Source: Nitratireductor sp. | Lineage (GTDB): Bacteria; Pseudomonadota; Alphaproteobacteria; Rhizobiales; Rhizobiaceae | Assembly: GCF_017794765.1 (NCBI RefSeq) | Contig: NZ_CP051236.1 | Span: forward strand, 790,780 to 854,779 | Length of the DNA: 64,000 nt | Reading direction: 5' to 3' | Shown: positions 34,591 to 44,233 of the stretch, one piece after another | How positions within the stretch are numbered: position 1 is the first letter of the stretch | How the letters are laid out: each line of letters opens with the position of its first letter | The notes under the pieces: generated by a model | Told to the model about the DNA's origin: nothing | Database searches by the model: none | The model's input: the letters and a program-made list of their open reading frames with translations, nothing else | Translations under genes and position numbers: made by a program

Positions 34591-35043
34591 ATGGAAAAGG
34601 AACTCGAAAAAGGCGTCACCGCAAACGGTGAGGGCTATGCCGGCAAGGAATGGAACATTCTCGGACAGGTCTATTTTCCCAAGGCCACCTGCGATTCCAC
34701 TTTCGCCTTTGAAACCAACAGCGACCCGGGCCAGTTCGTGCCGGTTCATGTTCATCCCACGCAGGAAGAGTTCATTCTGGTGCAGGAAGGCGAGCTGGAT
34801 CTGAAGCTCGACGGCAAGTGGATGAAGGCGAAGGCCGGTGATCTGGTGCGCATGCCGCGCGGCGTACCGCATGGCTATTTCAACAAGTCCGACAAGCCGG
34901 CCCGCGCGCTCTTCTGGGTTTCGCCGGCGCGCAAGCTCGAAGCGCTGTTCGAGACGCTGCACAACATGACCGACCCGGAAGAGGTGGTGAAGGTCTCGGC
35001 GCTTCACGAAGTTGATTTCCTGCCACCGGAAGCAAACGACTAG
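34591..35043 (+). CDS. Cupin domain protein
   Basis: The 150-residue protein is a single small cupin: motif 1 spans VPVHVHPTQEEFILVQEGEL (two His and a Glu as likely metal ligands) and motif 2 is GDLVRMPRGVPHGYFN with the fourth ligand His. Catalytic and sensing roles both occur in this family, so the reaction is unknown. ATG 34591 is preceded by GGGAGG at a good distance, which rejects the much longer upstream frame. A flavin monooxygenase gene follows by 144 bases and is probably co-expressed under the AraC regulator. Confidence 0.88.
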   Translation: MEKELEKGVTANGEGYAGKEWNILGQVYFPKATCDSTFAFETNSDPGQFVPVHVHPTQEEFILVQEGELDLKLDGKWMKAKAGDLVRMPRGVPHGYFNKSDKPARALFWVSPARKLEALFETLHNMTDPEEVVKVSALHEVDFLPPEAND

Positions 35044-35187
35044 CGCCAGGCGCTTTGGCCGGCTCGGGGTTGGGCCGGCCCACAGACCCGATAACAATCG
35101 AGGCCGGCAAGGGACCTTTGGCGACGTGGCAACACGCGGCGCGGGGAGGCGCGCGTCCAGAATTTGCCGGACGGGAGGAACAACGTC

Positions 35188-36678
35188 ATGACAAAACGAA
35201 AGCATGTCTGCGTAATCGGCGCCGGCGTCAGCGGCCTTGCCGCCGCCCGCTCGTTCAAGAAGCGCGGCCACCGGGTAACCGTGCTTGAGCGCAGCCACGA
35301 ACTGGGCGGCGTCTGGGAGCCCTCACGCTCCTATCCGGATGTGCAGACGCAGAGCCCCAAGGATCTCTATCGCTACACCGACAAGGCGATGCCGAAGGAT
35401 TTTCCCGAATGGCCGAAGGGTCCGCAGGTTTTTTCCTATCTGTCGGACTATGCAGACGACCATGGTCTGCGCCCGCTGATCCGTTTCAACACTGCGGTCT
35501 CGGCCATGCGCCGGCGCGACGATGGCAAACCCGGCTGGGAGCTCGATCTCGAAATGGCGAATGGCGAGAAAACCAGCGAAGCTTTTGATTTTGTCGCCGT
35601 CTGCACCGGCCAGTTCAGTGAGAAGAACATCCTCACCCATCCCGGGCAGGAAGAGTTCGAGGCAGAAGGCGGCGCGGTGATCCATTCTTCCGAATACACC
35701 GATCCGGCCATGGTGAAGGGCATGAACGTCACGGTTCTCGGCTTCTCGAAATCGGCGACCGACATTGCCGTGAGCGCGGTGAAATCGGGCGCGGCTTCGG
35801 TCACCATCGTCTATCTGGAATCGGTCTGGCGCATTCCCTACTTCGTCGGCGGGCTGATCAACTTCAAGCGCATCCTTTATATCCGCGCGCAGGAAAAGAT
35901 GTTTCCGGGCTGGAGCCGGAGCGGCTTCGCCCGCTTCAACCATGCCGTTGCCCGGCCCTTCATCTGGGCGCACTGGCGCGCGCTGGAAGCGCTTCTGACC
36001 GTGCAGCTCAAGCTCAACAAGACCGGGCTGAAGCCGAAAGAACCCATCGAGAGAGGCGTGAACTGCTCGGTTCCCATCGCCACGCCGGGCTTTTTCGAGA
36101 TGGTGGCAGACGGGCGCATCAAGGCCGTGCAGGGCACCTTTGCGAACTATGAGCCCGGCGCGATAAGACTGACCGGAGGTGAAGTCATCAAATCCGACAT
36201 GGCGATCCTCGCCGTTGGCTGGAAACTCGGCGTTCCCTATCTGCCGGCGGAATACCGCGAAAAGCTGGTAGAGCCGGACGGGCAGTACCGGCTCTATCGC
36301 CTGATTGCCAATCCGGACATTCCCGATCTCGGCTTTGTCGGTTTCAACTCGTCTTTCTGCACCGTTCTGTGCGCCGATCTCGCCGCCGAATGGCTGGTGC
36401 GCTACGCGGACGGAAAACTGGCGAAACAACCGACCCCGGACGAAATGCGCACCAACATGGACATGATGCTCCACTGGCGACGCAACGAGCGACCGGCCGC
36501 GAAAATCTATGGCGGCCTGTGCGTGGCACCCTATCACTTCAAGCATTTCGACGAGCTGATCGACGACATGGGCGCGCAGGTGAAACGCCGCAACCCGCTG
36601 GCGGAAAATCTCTCGCCTCCGGATGCCGATGCCTATGCACGCTATCTGCGCTCCGCACCTGATTATCAGGTGGCGTGA
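35188..36678 (+). CDS. Flavin-containing monooxygenase (FMO/Baeyer-Villiger type)
   Basis: The 496-residue protein has an FAD-binding Rossmann motif at the N-terminus (VCVIGAGVSGLAAARSF), the SPKDLYRYTD region of FMOs, AVIHSSEYTDPAMVKGMNV (the family-type segment before the NADPH site) and a second Rossmann motif (TVLGFSKSATDIAVSA). It should use NADPH and O2 to oxygenate a ketone, amine or sulfur compound. The substrate is unknown. ATG 35188 is used; GGGAGG at 35170 supports it. It forms a likely operon with the cupin. A strong hairpin follows the stop. Confidence 0.88.
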   Translation: MTKRKHVCVIGAGVSGLAAARSFKKRGHRVTVLERSHELGGVWEPSRSYPDVQTQSPKDLYRYTDKAMPKDFPEWPKGPQVFSYLSDYADDHGLRPLIRFNTAVSAMRRRDDGKPGWELDLEMANGEKTSEAFDFVAVCTGQFSEKNILTHPGQEEFEAEGGAVIHSSEYTDPAMVKGMNVTVLGFSKSATDIAVSAVKSGAASVTIVYLESVWRIPYFVGGLINFKRILYIRAQEKMFPGWSRSGFARFNHAVARPFIWAHWRALEALLTVQLKLNKTGLKPKEPIERGVNCSVPIATPGFFEMVADGRIKAVQGTFANYEPGAIRLTGGEVIKSDMAILAVGWKLGVPYLPAEYREKLVEPDGQYRLYRLIANPDIPDLGFVGFNSSFCTVLCADLAAEWLVRYADGKLAKQPTPDEMRTNMDMMLHWRRNERPAAKIYGGLCVAPYHFKHFDELIDDMGAQVKRRNPLAENLSPPDADAYARYLRSAPDYQVA

Positions 36679-36684
36679 GGCAGC

Positions 36685-36712
36685 GCCGCGCCGGCCTCCT
36701 CCCCGGCGCGGC
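36685..36712 (+). terminator. Hairpin after the monooxygenase gene
   Basis: A perfect 10-bp stem (GCCGCGCCGG / CCGGCGCGGC) with an 8-base loop starts 7 bases after the stop. There is no T-run, but the GC-rich stem and position support termination. Confidence 0.65.
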
Positions 36713-36819
36713 CCGGCCCCCATCTCTTTGACACACCCTTGAAATCCATGGCGGCATGGGCGAAGGAAAAGGAAGCGCAGACCGTGCGCACCGATTTTTC
36801 CTGCCGGAGTAGACGTTCC

Positions 36820-37872
36820 GTGAAAACCCTGACCATCCGCCGCCCCGACGACTGGCATCTGCATCTGCGCGACGGCGCGGTTCTGGAGGCGGTTCTGCCG
36901 CATTCTTCCGCCGATTTCGCCCGCGCGATCATCATGCCCAATCTGGTGCCGCCGGTGGTGACGGTGAAAGACGCGCTCGCCTACCGCGACCGCATCATGG
37001 CGGCAAAGCCCGAGGGGCATGATTTCACGCCGCTGATGACGCTCTACCTGACTGAGCAGACGGATGCAGATGATGTCGCCGCCGGCCACCGCGACGGGCA
37101 CATCACGGCGGTGAAGCTTTATCCGGCAGGTGCGACCACCAATTCCCAGAGCGGCGTGCGCGATCTCATGAAGGTGCAGCCGGTGCTGGAGCGCATGGCC
37201 GAGATTGGCCTGCCGCTGTGCGTGCATGGTGAGGTGACGGACGCCTCCATCGACATTTTCGACCGCGAAGCCGTGTTCATCGAGCGGGTGCTCAATCCGC
37301 TGCGTGAACGTCTGCCCGAGCTCAGGGTGATCATGGAGCATGTGACCACGAAGAACGGGGTCGACTACGTTCAGAGCGCGGAGAAGAACCTCGCCGCCTC
37401 ACTCACCACCCATCATCTGATCATCAACCGGAACGCCATTCTCGCTGGCGGCATCCGTCCGCATTACTATTGCCTGCCCGTCGCCAAGCGAGAGGAACAC
37501 CGGCTGGCGCTGCGCAAGGCTGCGACGTCGGGCGACAGACGCTTTTTTCTGGGAACCGATTCGGCGCCGCACCTCGACCCGGCCAAGGAATCGGCCTGCG
37601 GCTGTGCCGGCATCTACACCTCCATCAACACCATGTCGTGCCTGGCGCATGTGTTCGAGGAAGAGGGCGCACTGGACAAACTGGAGACCTTCGCCTCTCT
37701 CAACGGCCCTGCCTATTATGGTCTGCCTGCCAATGAAGACACCATCACGCTTGTTCGCCGTGATGAGCCTGTGGAGTTTCCCAAATCCGTCTACAGCTCA
37801 GACGGCACGATCACCGTGTTTGATCCCATGTTCCCGTTGCATTGGGTGGTAGAGAAACAGCCGGCCGGCTGA
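36820..37872 (+). CDS. pyrC: Dihydroorotase PyrC (class II)
   Basis: The 350-residue protein is a class II dihydroorotase: it starts with the diagnostic [13 protein letters not shown] (zinc ligands), then [11 protein letters not shown] (carboxylated Lys), [14 protein letters not shown] and FLGTDSAPH (catalytic Asp). It cyclises carbamoyl-aspartate in pyrimidine synthesis. Homology places the start at GTG 36820 (MKTLTIRR) rather than an upstream ATG at 36739 that would add an unrelated 27 residues. It runs convergent with fdsD, 2 bases apart, and is not part of a pyr operon here. Confidence 0.96.
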   Translation: MKTLTIRRPDDWHLHLRDGAVLEAVLPHSSADFARAIIMPNLVPPVVTVKDALAYRDRIMAAKPEGHDFTPLMTLYLTEQTDADDVAAGHRDGHITAVKLYPAGATTNSQSGVRDLMKVQPVLERMAEIGLPLCVHGEVTDASIDIFDREAVFIERVLNPLRERLPELRVIMEHVTTKNGVDYVQSAEKNLAASLTTHHLIINRNAILAGGIRPHYYCLPVAKREEHRLALRKAATSGDRRFFLGTDSAPHLDPAKESACGCAGIYTSINTMSCLAHVFEEEGALDKLETFASLNGPAYYGLPANEDTITLVRRDEPVEFPKSVYSSDGTITVFDPMFPLHWVVEKQPAG

Positions 37873-37874
37873 CA

Positions 37875-38120
37875 TCAGGCGGCCTTGGGCCGATTGATCG
37901 TTTGCGATGCTTCCAGAACGAGCGGGGAAAGCCCGTCGCCGCCCATCTCGATGATTTCGAAAAGGCGGCCGCGCATGCGCGGCTCCCAGAACTTGTTGAT
38001 GTGATCTGCAACACCGGCGGCACGCTCCGCTTCGGGCTGCGAGGTGAAGAATGTGGCGATCTGGTTGGCCATGTAGACGAGATGCTCGTCGCCGGATTTG
38101 AACTTTTCGTCATGCGACAT
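37875..38120 (-). CDS. fdsD: Formate dehydrogenase delta subunit FdsD
   Basis: The 81-residue protein carries FdsD-family segments: LVYMANQIATFFTSQPE, IWKFWEPRMR-type NKFWEPRMRGRL and an Ala/Pro-rich end. FdsD is a small accessory protein needed for full activity of the NAD-dependent molybdenum formate dehydrogenase. Its ATG at 38120 lies within the end of fdhD (11-base overlap), consistent with the conserved fdsGBACD order. It is the last gene of the operon. Confidence 0.92.
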   Translation of the reverse strand: MSHDEKFKSGDEHLVYMANQIATFFTSQPEAERAAGVADHINKFWEPRMRGRLFEIIEMGGDGLSPLVLEASQTINRPKAA

Positions 38121-38934
38121 GTCTGGCCGCTCCAATGGTCACGCGTTCGGGGTGGGTGAAAATGTCGAACTCCTCGCCGCGAACAAGAGCGACAAGGGTC
38201 ATGCCGGCGGTTTCCGCCGTGCGGATGGCCAGCGCTGTCGGGGCTGATACGGCAGCAATGAGCGGCGCGCCGATGGCGGCGGTTTTCTGAACCATCTCCA
38301 CCGAAACGCGGGAGGTGACGATCACCGCGCCGGTGCTGCGATCAATGCCAGCCTTGACGAGCGCGCCGGCCAGCTTGTCGAGCGCATTGTGCCGGCCCAC
38401 ATCCTCGCGCGCGGCAATAATGCCCTTGCCCGGGATGTAGAAACCGGCTGCATGAACAGCACCCGTGGCTCTGTGAAGCTCCTGATGCTGGTGCAGATCG
38501 CCCACGGCACCGGTGATCTCGGCGGCCGTGAAGCGCTGCGCGGACGCAGTTTCCGGCACGGAGCGCATGGCTTCCTCGATGCTCTCGATTCCACAAAGGC
38601 CGCAACCGACCGGACCGGCCAGCCGCCTGCGCCGCGCCTCGAAGCGGGTGTTGGCCGCATCGCGCAGGCGGATCTGCAGGTCGATGCCGGGACCGAGCTC
38701 CTGCACGGTGATGGAGTCGATTTCATCGGCGCTGGAGATGATGCCTTCCGTGACGCTGAAACCGAGCGCAAAGTCTTCAAGGTCGGCGGGTGTCGCCATC
38801 ATCACGGCATGGGTGGTGCCGCCATAGGAGAGCGCGACGGGCGTTTCCTCGGGCACGGTTCGCGGGGTGACTTTCGTTCCGCCGGTGCGGCGGGCCGTTC
38901 TTGAAACGCGGGCTGTGGCGGGAGGGTGAGTCAT
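38110..38934 (-). CDS. fdhD: Formate dehydrogenase sulfurtransferase FdhD (FdsC)
   Basis: The 274-residue protein has the FdhD signature: the cysteine pair in GCGLCGIES that carries sulfur, AAGFYIPGKGIIAAREDVGRH-type segment and SRVSVEMVQKTA. It moves sulfur from a cysteine desulfurase to the molybdenum cofactor, which activates the formate dehydrogenase alpha subunit. It sits between fdsA and fdsD as in other fds operons, but a 258-base gap filled with palindromic repeats separates it from fdsA. Confidence 0.95.
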   Translation of the reverse strand: MTHPPATARVSRTARRTGGTKVTPRTVPEETPVALSYGGTTHAVMMATPADLEDFALGFSVTEGIISSADEIDSITVQELGPGIDLQIRLRDAANTRFEARRRRLAGPVGCGLCGIESIEEAMRSVPETASAQRFTAAEITGAVGDLHQHQELHRATGAVHAAGFYIPGKGIIAAREDVGRHNALDKLAGALVKAGIDRSTGAVIVTSRVSVEMVQKTAAIGAPLIAAVSAPTALAIRTAETAGMTLVALVRGEEFDIFTHPERVTIGAARHVA

Positions 38935-38987
38935 GGCCGGATGGCCCCTTCAACGCCTGGCCGGAGACAGGGCGACAGCCTAGACGA

Positions 38988-39145
38988 AGGCCCCCTTCTC
39001 CCGGTGTGCTGGGAGAAAGTCCCGGCAGGGGGATGAGGGGCAAGCGTCAACGTTTGACAATCACATTTCGAAGCAGCGATCTCATCAACGGGTGGCGCTC
39101 GCCCCTCATCCTCACCTTCTCCCTGCTTGCGGGGAGAAAGGGGCC
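38988..39145. repeat. Inverted pair of rhizobial palindromic units inside the fds operon
   Basis: CCCCTTCTCCCGGTGTGCTG... ending GGATGAGGGGC (about 38990-39041) is mirrored by GCCCCTCATCCTCACCTTCT ... GGGGAGAAAGGGG (about 39100-39143). Each unit is itself a hairpin. They fill most of the gap between fdsA and fdhD and could attenuate or stabilise the operon transcript. This unit type is frequent in Rhizobiales. Confidence 0.7.
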
Positions 39146-39192
39146 GATAGGTTGGCGCATCCCTGATCACACCACCGCCAGCAAACATTACA

Positions 39193-42096
39193 CTACTCCG
39201 CCGCCTCGACATGTACGATGCGGCGGCTCTGGCGGGCGTGTTCCTCGTAGTCTTCCTGCCACTCGGTCGGGCCGTTGGAGGGCGAAACCTGCACCGCCGT
39301 GACCTTGTATTCGGGGCAGTTGGTGGCCCAGTCGGAATATTCGGTCGTCACCACATTGGCCTGCGTGGCCGGGTGGTGGAAAGTGGTGTAGACGACGCCC
39401 GGCGCAACGCGCTCGGTGATGGTGGCGCGCAGGCTCGTCTCGCCGGAGCGGCTCTTGAGCTTCACCCAGTCGCCCTCGCGGATGCCGCGATTCTCGGCGT
39501 CGAACGGATGGATCTCCAGGAGATCCTCGTCGTGCCAGACGACATTCTCCGTGCGGCGCGTCTGTGCGCCGACATTGTATTGCGAGAGGATGCGCCCGGT
39601 GGTGAGCAGCAGCGGGAAGCGCGGGCCGACCTTTTCGTCGGTGGCGACATAGGCGGTGCGCACGAACTTGCCCTTGCCGCGCACAAAGCCGTCGATATGC
39701 ATGACGGGCGTGCCGGTGGGAGCCTTCTCGTTGCACGGCCACTGGACCGAACCTTCCTTTTCCAGAAGCTCATAGGTCACGCCGGCGAAGCTTGGCGTGG
39801 TGGCCGCGATCTCGGCCATGATCTCGGAAGGATGGGTGTAGTTCCAGTTCTGGCCCAGCGCGCGGGCCATGTCCTGCGTGACCTCCCAGTCGGCATAGCC
39901 GTTCTTGGGCTCCATCACCTTGCGGACGCGATTGATGCGGCGTTCGGCATTGGTGAAGGTACCGTCCTTCTCAAGGAAGGTCGAGCCCGGCAGGAACACA
40001 TGGGCGTAATTGGCGGTTTCGTTCAGGAAGAGGTCGTGAACGATGACGCATTCCATCGCCTCAAGCCCAGCCGCCACATGGTGCGTGTTGGGATCGGACT
40101 GGAGAATGTCCTCGCCCTGCACGTAAAGCGCCTTGAAGGAGCCATCGACGGCGGCGTCGAGCATGTTGGGGATGCGCAGACCCGGCTCGTTGTCGAGCTT
40201 CACGCCCCACAGGCTCTCATAGATGGCGCGGGTCGCATCCTCGGAGATGTGGCGGTAGCCCGGCATCTCGTGTGGGAAGGAGCCCATGTCGCAGGAGCCC
40301 TGCACATTGTTCTGGCCGCGCAGCGGGTTCACGCCCACGCCCGGCCGGCCGATATTGCCGGTTGCCATGGCGAGGTTGGCGATGGCCATGACGGTGGTGG
40401 AGCCCTGGCTGTGCTCGGTGACGCCGAGGCCGTAATAGATTGCGCCGTTTCCGCCGGTGGCATAGAGACGCGCCGCGCCGCGGATCAGCTCCGCCGAAAC
40501 ACCGGACATTTTTTCCACGGCCTCGGGGCTGTTTTCCGGCTGGAGAACGAAGCTCGCCCAGTCCTGGAACTCGTCCCAGTCGCAGCGCTCGCGGATGAAG
40601 GCCTCGTCGAACAGGCCCTCCGACACGATCACATGGGCAAGAGCTGTCAGAACGGCGACATTGGTGCCGGGCTTCAAGGGCAAGTGATAGCTTGCCTCCA
40701 CATGGGGCGTGCGCACGAGGTCGATGCGGCGTGGGTCGAGGACGATCAGCTTCGCGCCTTCACGCAACCGCTTCTTCAGCCGGGAGGCGAACACGGGATG
40801 GCCGTCGGTCGGGTTTGCGCCGATCACCAGAACCACATCGGAATGTTCGACCGAATCGAAATCCTGTGTGCCTGCAGAGGTGCCAAAGGTGGTCTTCAGG
40901 CCATAGCCGGTGGGCGAGTGGCAGACGCGGGCGCAGGTGTCGACATTGTTGTTGCCGAAGACCTGACGCACCAGTTTCTGGACGAGATAGGTCTCTTCAT
41001 TGGTGCAGCGCGACGAGGTGATGCCACCGACCGATCCCCGGCCATACTTCTTCTGAATGCGGCCGATCTCGCTGCCAATATGGGCATAGACCTCTTCCCA
41101 CGAGACCTCGCGCCACGGGTCGGTGATCTTCTCGCGGATCATCGGATTAAGGATGCGGTCCCTGTGGGTGGCGTAGCCATAGGCAAAACGGCCCTTCACG
41201 CAGGAATGGCCGCGATTGGCCTTGCCATCCTTGTAGGGCACCATGCGGACGACTTCCTCGCCCTTCATCTCCGCCTTGAACGAGCAGCCGACACCGCAAT
41301 AGGCGCAGGTGGTGACGGCGGAGCGATCTGGCATGCCCATCTCGATGATGGACTTTTCCTGAAGCGCACCGGTGGGGCAGGCCTGCACGCAGGCGCCACA
41401 GGACACGCATTCCGACTGCAGGAAGGGCTCGTCCATGCCGGCGGTGATGCGGCTTTCAAAGCCACGGCCTTCCACCGTCAGGGCGAAGGTGCCCTGCTGT
41501 TCCTCACAGGCGCGAACGCAGAGCGAGCAGACGATGCATTTCGACGGATCGTAGGCAAAATAGGGGTTGGAAACGTCCAGTTCCTTGAAGTTCACCCCGT
41601 GCTCGCCGATTGGCGAGGGTTCGAGGTGGTTTGCCCCTTCATCGCCATAGCGGTTCTGCTTCAGGCCGACGGTCTCGGCCATATTCGCCATCTCGCAGTC
41701 GCCGGCGGCACAGGCCGCGCAGTCTTCCGGATGGTCGGACATGTAGAGTTCCATCACGCCGCGGCGGATGGTGTTGAGGCGGTCGGTCTGAGTGTTGACA
41801 GAAATGCCGTCCATCGCCGGTGTGGTGCAGGAGGCGGGCGTACCGCCCTTGCCCTCGATCTCGACAAGGCAGAGGCGGCAGGAGCCGAAGCTTTTCACCA
41901 TGTCGTTGGCGCAGAGCTTCGGGACGGCGATGCCGGCCTCGCGCGCGGCGCGCATGATCGACGTGCCTTCCGGAACGGTGACAGACTGGCCATCGATGGT
42001 CAGCGTTACCGTCTTGTCAGAGCGGACAGCGGGGGTGCCGTAGTCGATTTCTTCTACGAAACGCTTGTCGGTTCCACGTTCTTGAGTTCCACACAT
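39193..42096 (-). CDS. fdsA: NAD-dependent formate dehydrogenase alpha subunit FdsA
   Basis: The 967-residue molybdoenzyme has, in order: an N-terminal [2Fe-2S] domain (CANDMVKSFGSCRLCLVEIEG...CTT), a His/Cys [4Fe-4S] site (HPEDCAACAAGDCEMANMAE), two ferredoxin sites (CIVCSLCVRACEE and CVSCGACVQACPTG), a catalytic-domain [4Fe-4S] (CAYCGVGC) and the molybdenum ligand Cys392 followed by His in CARVCHSP. The C-terminal molybdopterin-dinucleotide domain is complete. It oxidises formate to CO2 and sends electrons through FdsB and FdsG to NAD+. All expected ligands are present, so it should be active. Confidence 0.97.
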   Translation of the reverse strand: MCGTQERGTDKRFVEEIDYGTPAVRSDKTVTLTIDGQSVTVPEGTSIMRAAREAGIAVPKLCANDMVKSFGSCRLCLVEIEGKGGTPASCTTPAMDGISVNTQTDRLNTIRRGVMELYMSDHPEDCAACAAGDCEMANMAETVGLKQNRYGDEGANHLEPSPIGEHGVNFKELDVSNPYFAYDPSKCIVCSLCVRACEEQQGTFALTVEGRGFESRITAGMDEPFLQSECVSCGACVQACPTGALQEKSIIEMGMPDRSAVTTCAYCGVGCSFKAEMKGEEVVRMVPYKDGKANRGHSCVKGRFAYGYATHRDRILNPMIREKITDPWREVSWEEVYAHIGSEIGRIQKKYGRGSVGGITSSRCTNEETYLVQKLVRQVFGNNNVDTCARVCHSPTGYGLKTTFGTSAGTQDFDSVEHSDVVLVIGANPTDGHPVFASRLKKRLREGAKLIVLDPRRIDLVRTPHVEASYHLPLKPGTNVAVLTALAHVIVSEGLFDEAFIRERCDWDEFQDWASFVLQPENSPEAVEKMSGVSAELIRGAARLYATGGNGAIYYGLGVTEHSQGSTTVMAIANLAMATGNIGRPGVGVNPLRGQNNVQGSCDMGSFPHEMPGYRHISEDATRAIYESLWGVKLDNEPGLRIPNMLDAAVDGSFKALYVQGEDILQSDPNTHHVAAGLEAMECVIVHDLFLNETANYAHVFLPGSTFLEKDGTFTNAERRINRVRKVMEPKNGYADWEVTQDMARALGQNWNYTHPSEIMAEIAATTPSFAGVTYELLEKEGSVQWPCNEKAPTGTPVMHIDGFVRGKGKFVRTAYVATDEKVGPRFPLLLTTGRILSQYNVGAQTRRTENVVWHDEDLLEIHPFDAENRGIREGDWVKLKSRSGETSLRATITERVAPGVVYTTFHHPATQANVVTTEYSDWATNCPEYKVTAVQVSPSNGPTEWQEDYEEHARQSRRIVHVEAAE

Positions 42097-42105
42097 GGTG
42101 TCCTC

Positions 42106-43662
42106 CTATTCCGCCGCTTCGCGCATGGGCGCGGGGCGGAAATCTTCCGGGAAATGGGTCAGTGCGCTCATCACGGGGTAGGGCGTGAAGCCACCCAGCG
42201 CGCACAGCGATCCGAACTTCATCGTGTTGCAGAGATCGGTCACGGTCTCGATCTGCTCTTCGGGCGCGATGCCCTGCTTCAGCCGGTCGAGCACCTCGAC
42301 ACCACGCGTCGAGCCGATGCGGCAGGGCGTGCACTTGCCACAGCTTTCGACAGCACAGAACTCCATGGCGAAGCGCGCCTGCTTCAAAAGATCGACCGTG
42401 TCGTCGAAAACCACGATGCCGGCATGGCCGATCAGACCATCCTTCGCGGCGAAGGCCTCATAGTCGAATGGCGTGTCGAACAGATCGCGTGGCCAATAAG
42501 CGCCGAGCGGACCGCCCACCTGCACGGCGCGCACGGGACGGCCGGTGGCGGTGCCGCCGCCGATATCGTCCACCAGCTCGCCGAGGGTGACGCCGAAGGC
42601 GGTCTCGAACAGCCCGCCATGTTTCACATTGCCGGTGATCTGGATCGGAATGGTGCCGCGCGAACGGCCCATCCCGAAATCGCGATAGTAAGCGCCGCCC
42701 CTGTCCAGAATGATCGGGACGGAGGCGAGGGAGATCACATTGTTGATGACGGTCGGCTTGCCGAACAGGCCTTCGTGGGCAGGCAGCGGCGGCTTGGCGC
42801 GCACCTGGCCACGCTTGCCTTCCAGACTGTCGAGCAGCGCCGTTTCCTCACCGCAGACATAGGCACCCGCGCCGACGCGTACTTCCATGTCGAAGGCGTA
42901 TTCCGAGCCGAGTACGCTTTTGCCGAGTATGCCGGCTGCGCGGGCGGCATCGATGGCCTCGTTCAGGATCTTGTGAACATTGGGATATTCGGAGCGCAGA
43001 TAGACGTAGCCTTTGGTCGCGCCCACGGCGATGCCGGCAATCACCATGCCCTCGATGAGAACGAAGGGATCGCCCTCCATGATCATGCGGTCGGAAAACG
43101 TGCCCGAATCGCCTTCATCGGCGTTGCAGACGATGTATTTCTGCGCACCCTCAGTGTCGTGGACCGTTTTCCACTTGATGCCGGTGGGGAAGCCCGCGCC
43201 GCCACGGCCCCGCAGGCCGGAATCTGTGACCTCCTCGACAATGCCGAGCGGCGTTTTTTCCAGCGCGTTGCGCAGGCCGCGGAGGCCGCCATGGGCCTCA
43301 TAATCCTCAAGCGAGACAGGATCGATGATGCCGCAGCGCGCGAAGGTCAGTCGGGTCTGCTTTGCAAGGAAGGGGATTTCCTCGGGCCTGCCGAGGGAGA
43401 GGTCGTGCGCGCTGCCTTCGATCAGGCCGGCATCGAACAGGCCTGCCACGTCTCCTGGCTTCACCGGACCATAAGCCACGCGACCTTCGGCGGTTTCGAC
43501 CTCGACCATGGGCTCAAGCCAGAACATGCCGCGTGAGCCGTTGCGGACGATCTTTGCGTCCAGACCGCGTTTTTCGATTTCCTCGCGCGCGGCGGCGGCA
43601 ACCTTTTCGGCGCCCAGCGCCAGCGCACCGGCATCGCGCGGTATGTAGATGTTGATGGTCAT
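42106..43662 (-). CDS. fdsB: NAD-dependent formate dehydrogenase beta subunit FdsB
   Basis: The 518-residue protein is NuoF-like: an N-terminal extension of about 110 residues, the NADH-binding GLRGRGGAGFPTGIKW, the FMN-site CNADEGDSGTFSDRMIMEGDP, and the [4Fe-4S] site ESCGKCTPCRIGS with a later Cys in SLCALGG. It transfers electrons from the alpha subunit to NAD+. It overlaps fdsG by 4 bases and is 9 bases from fdsA. Confidence 0.96.
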   Translation of the reverse strand: MTINIYIPRDAGALALGAEKVAAAAREEIEKRGLDAKIVRNGSRGMFWLEPMVEVETAEGRVAYGPVKPGDVAGLFDAGLIEGSAHDLSLGRPEEIPFLAKQTRLTFARCGIIDPVSLEDYEAHGGLRGLRNALEKTPLGIVEEVTDSGLRGRGGAGFPTGIKWKTVHDTEGAQKYIVCNADEGDSGTFSDRMIMEGDPFVLIEGMVIAGIAVGATKGYVYLRSEYPNVHKILNEAIDAARAAGILGKSVLGSEYAFDMEVRVGAGAYVCGEETALLDSLEGKRGQVRAKPPLPAHEGLFGKPTVINNVISLASVPIILDRGGAYYRDFGMGRSRGTIPIQITGNVKHGGLFETAFGVTLGELVDDIGGGTATGRPVRAVQVGGPLGAYWPRDLFDTPFDYEAFAAKDGLIGHAGIVVFDDTVDLLKQARFAMEFCAVESCGKCTPCRIGSTRGVEVLDRLKQGIAPEEQIETVTDLCNTMKFGSLCALGGFTPYPVMSALTHFPEDFRPAPMREAAE

Positions 43663-44132
43663 GCGCGCACCTCTGCTGCGATTTCCTCGGCCCGCGCCTC
43701 ATCCAGCCGGCCAATGACCTCGCCGTTGAGCATGGCGGAGGGCGCACAGGCGCATAGACCGAGGCAATAGACGGGCTCCAGTGTTACCGCGCCATCGGCG
43801 GAGGTCTCATGAAACCTGATGCCGAGCAGCTTCTGCAGCTTCTCGGCGACCGCATCGCCGCCCATCGACTGACAGGCTTCAGCCCGGCAAAGCTTCAGCA
43901 CATGACGGCCAGCCGGCTTCTCGCGGTAGTCGTGGTAGAACGAGACAACGCCATAGACTTCGGCGCGTGATAGATTGAGCGCTTCGGCGATGATGGGCAG
44001 GCTCTCGCGCGGCACATAGCCGAGTTCCCGCTGAATCCCATTGAGGATGGGTAATAACGGGCCTTCTTCATTCTTCCAGCGGTCTATGATGGGCTCGACC
44101 GCGGAAGCGATTTCGGTACGTGCTTGCTGCAT
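43659..44132 (-). CDS. fdsG: NAD-dependent formate dehydrogenase gamma subunit FdsG
   Basis: The 157-residue NuoE-like protein has the four [2Fe-2S] cysteines in CRAEACQSM and YCLGLCACAP, plus the GYVPRESLPIIAEAL helix region. It is the first gene of the fds operon, with ATGA overlap into fdsB. A LysR gene lies upstream on the same strand, and a T-N11-A type palindrome about 90 bases before this start is a candidate control site. Confidence 0.96.
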   Translation of the reverse strand: MQQARTEIASAVEPIIDRWKNEEGPLLPILNGIQRELGYVPRESLPIIAEALNLSRAEVYGVVSFYHDYREKPAGRHVLKLCRAEACQSMGGDAVAEKLQKLLGIRFHETSADGAVTLEPVYCLGLCACAPSAMLNGEVIGRLDEARAEEIAAEVRA

Positions 44133-44214
44133 CTCGCAGCGCCCTCCCTAACGATGCTCGTTCTGGAGGAGAAACAAATCCTGTTGCAAGGATCAATATA
44201 GCATATTCGTCGCT

Positions 44215-44233
44215 CGATAGAAAATCTCTATCG
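44215..44233. promoter_or_regulatory. Candidate LysR box upstream of fdsG
   Basis: CGATAGA and TCTATCG form a 7-bp inverted repeat with a 5-base spacer. It overlaps the LysR stop codon and lies 83-101 bases before the fdsG start, a usual position for LysR-type activation. Confidence 0.5.

Noticed and set aside
39211-43536. A 1441-codon open frame on the plus strand opposite fdsA and fdsB
   Set aside because: It is antisense to two fully recognisable genes, has no family features, and is explained by the strong GC third-position bias that removes stops from the opposite strand.
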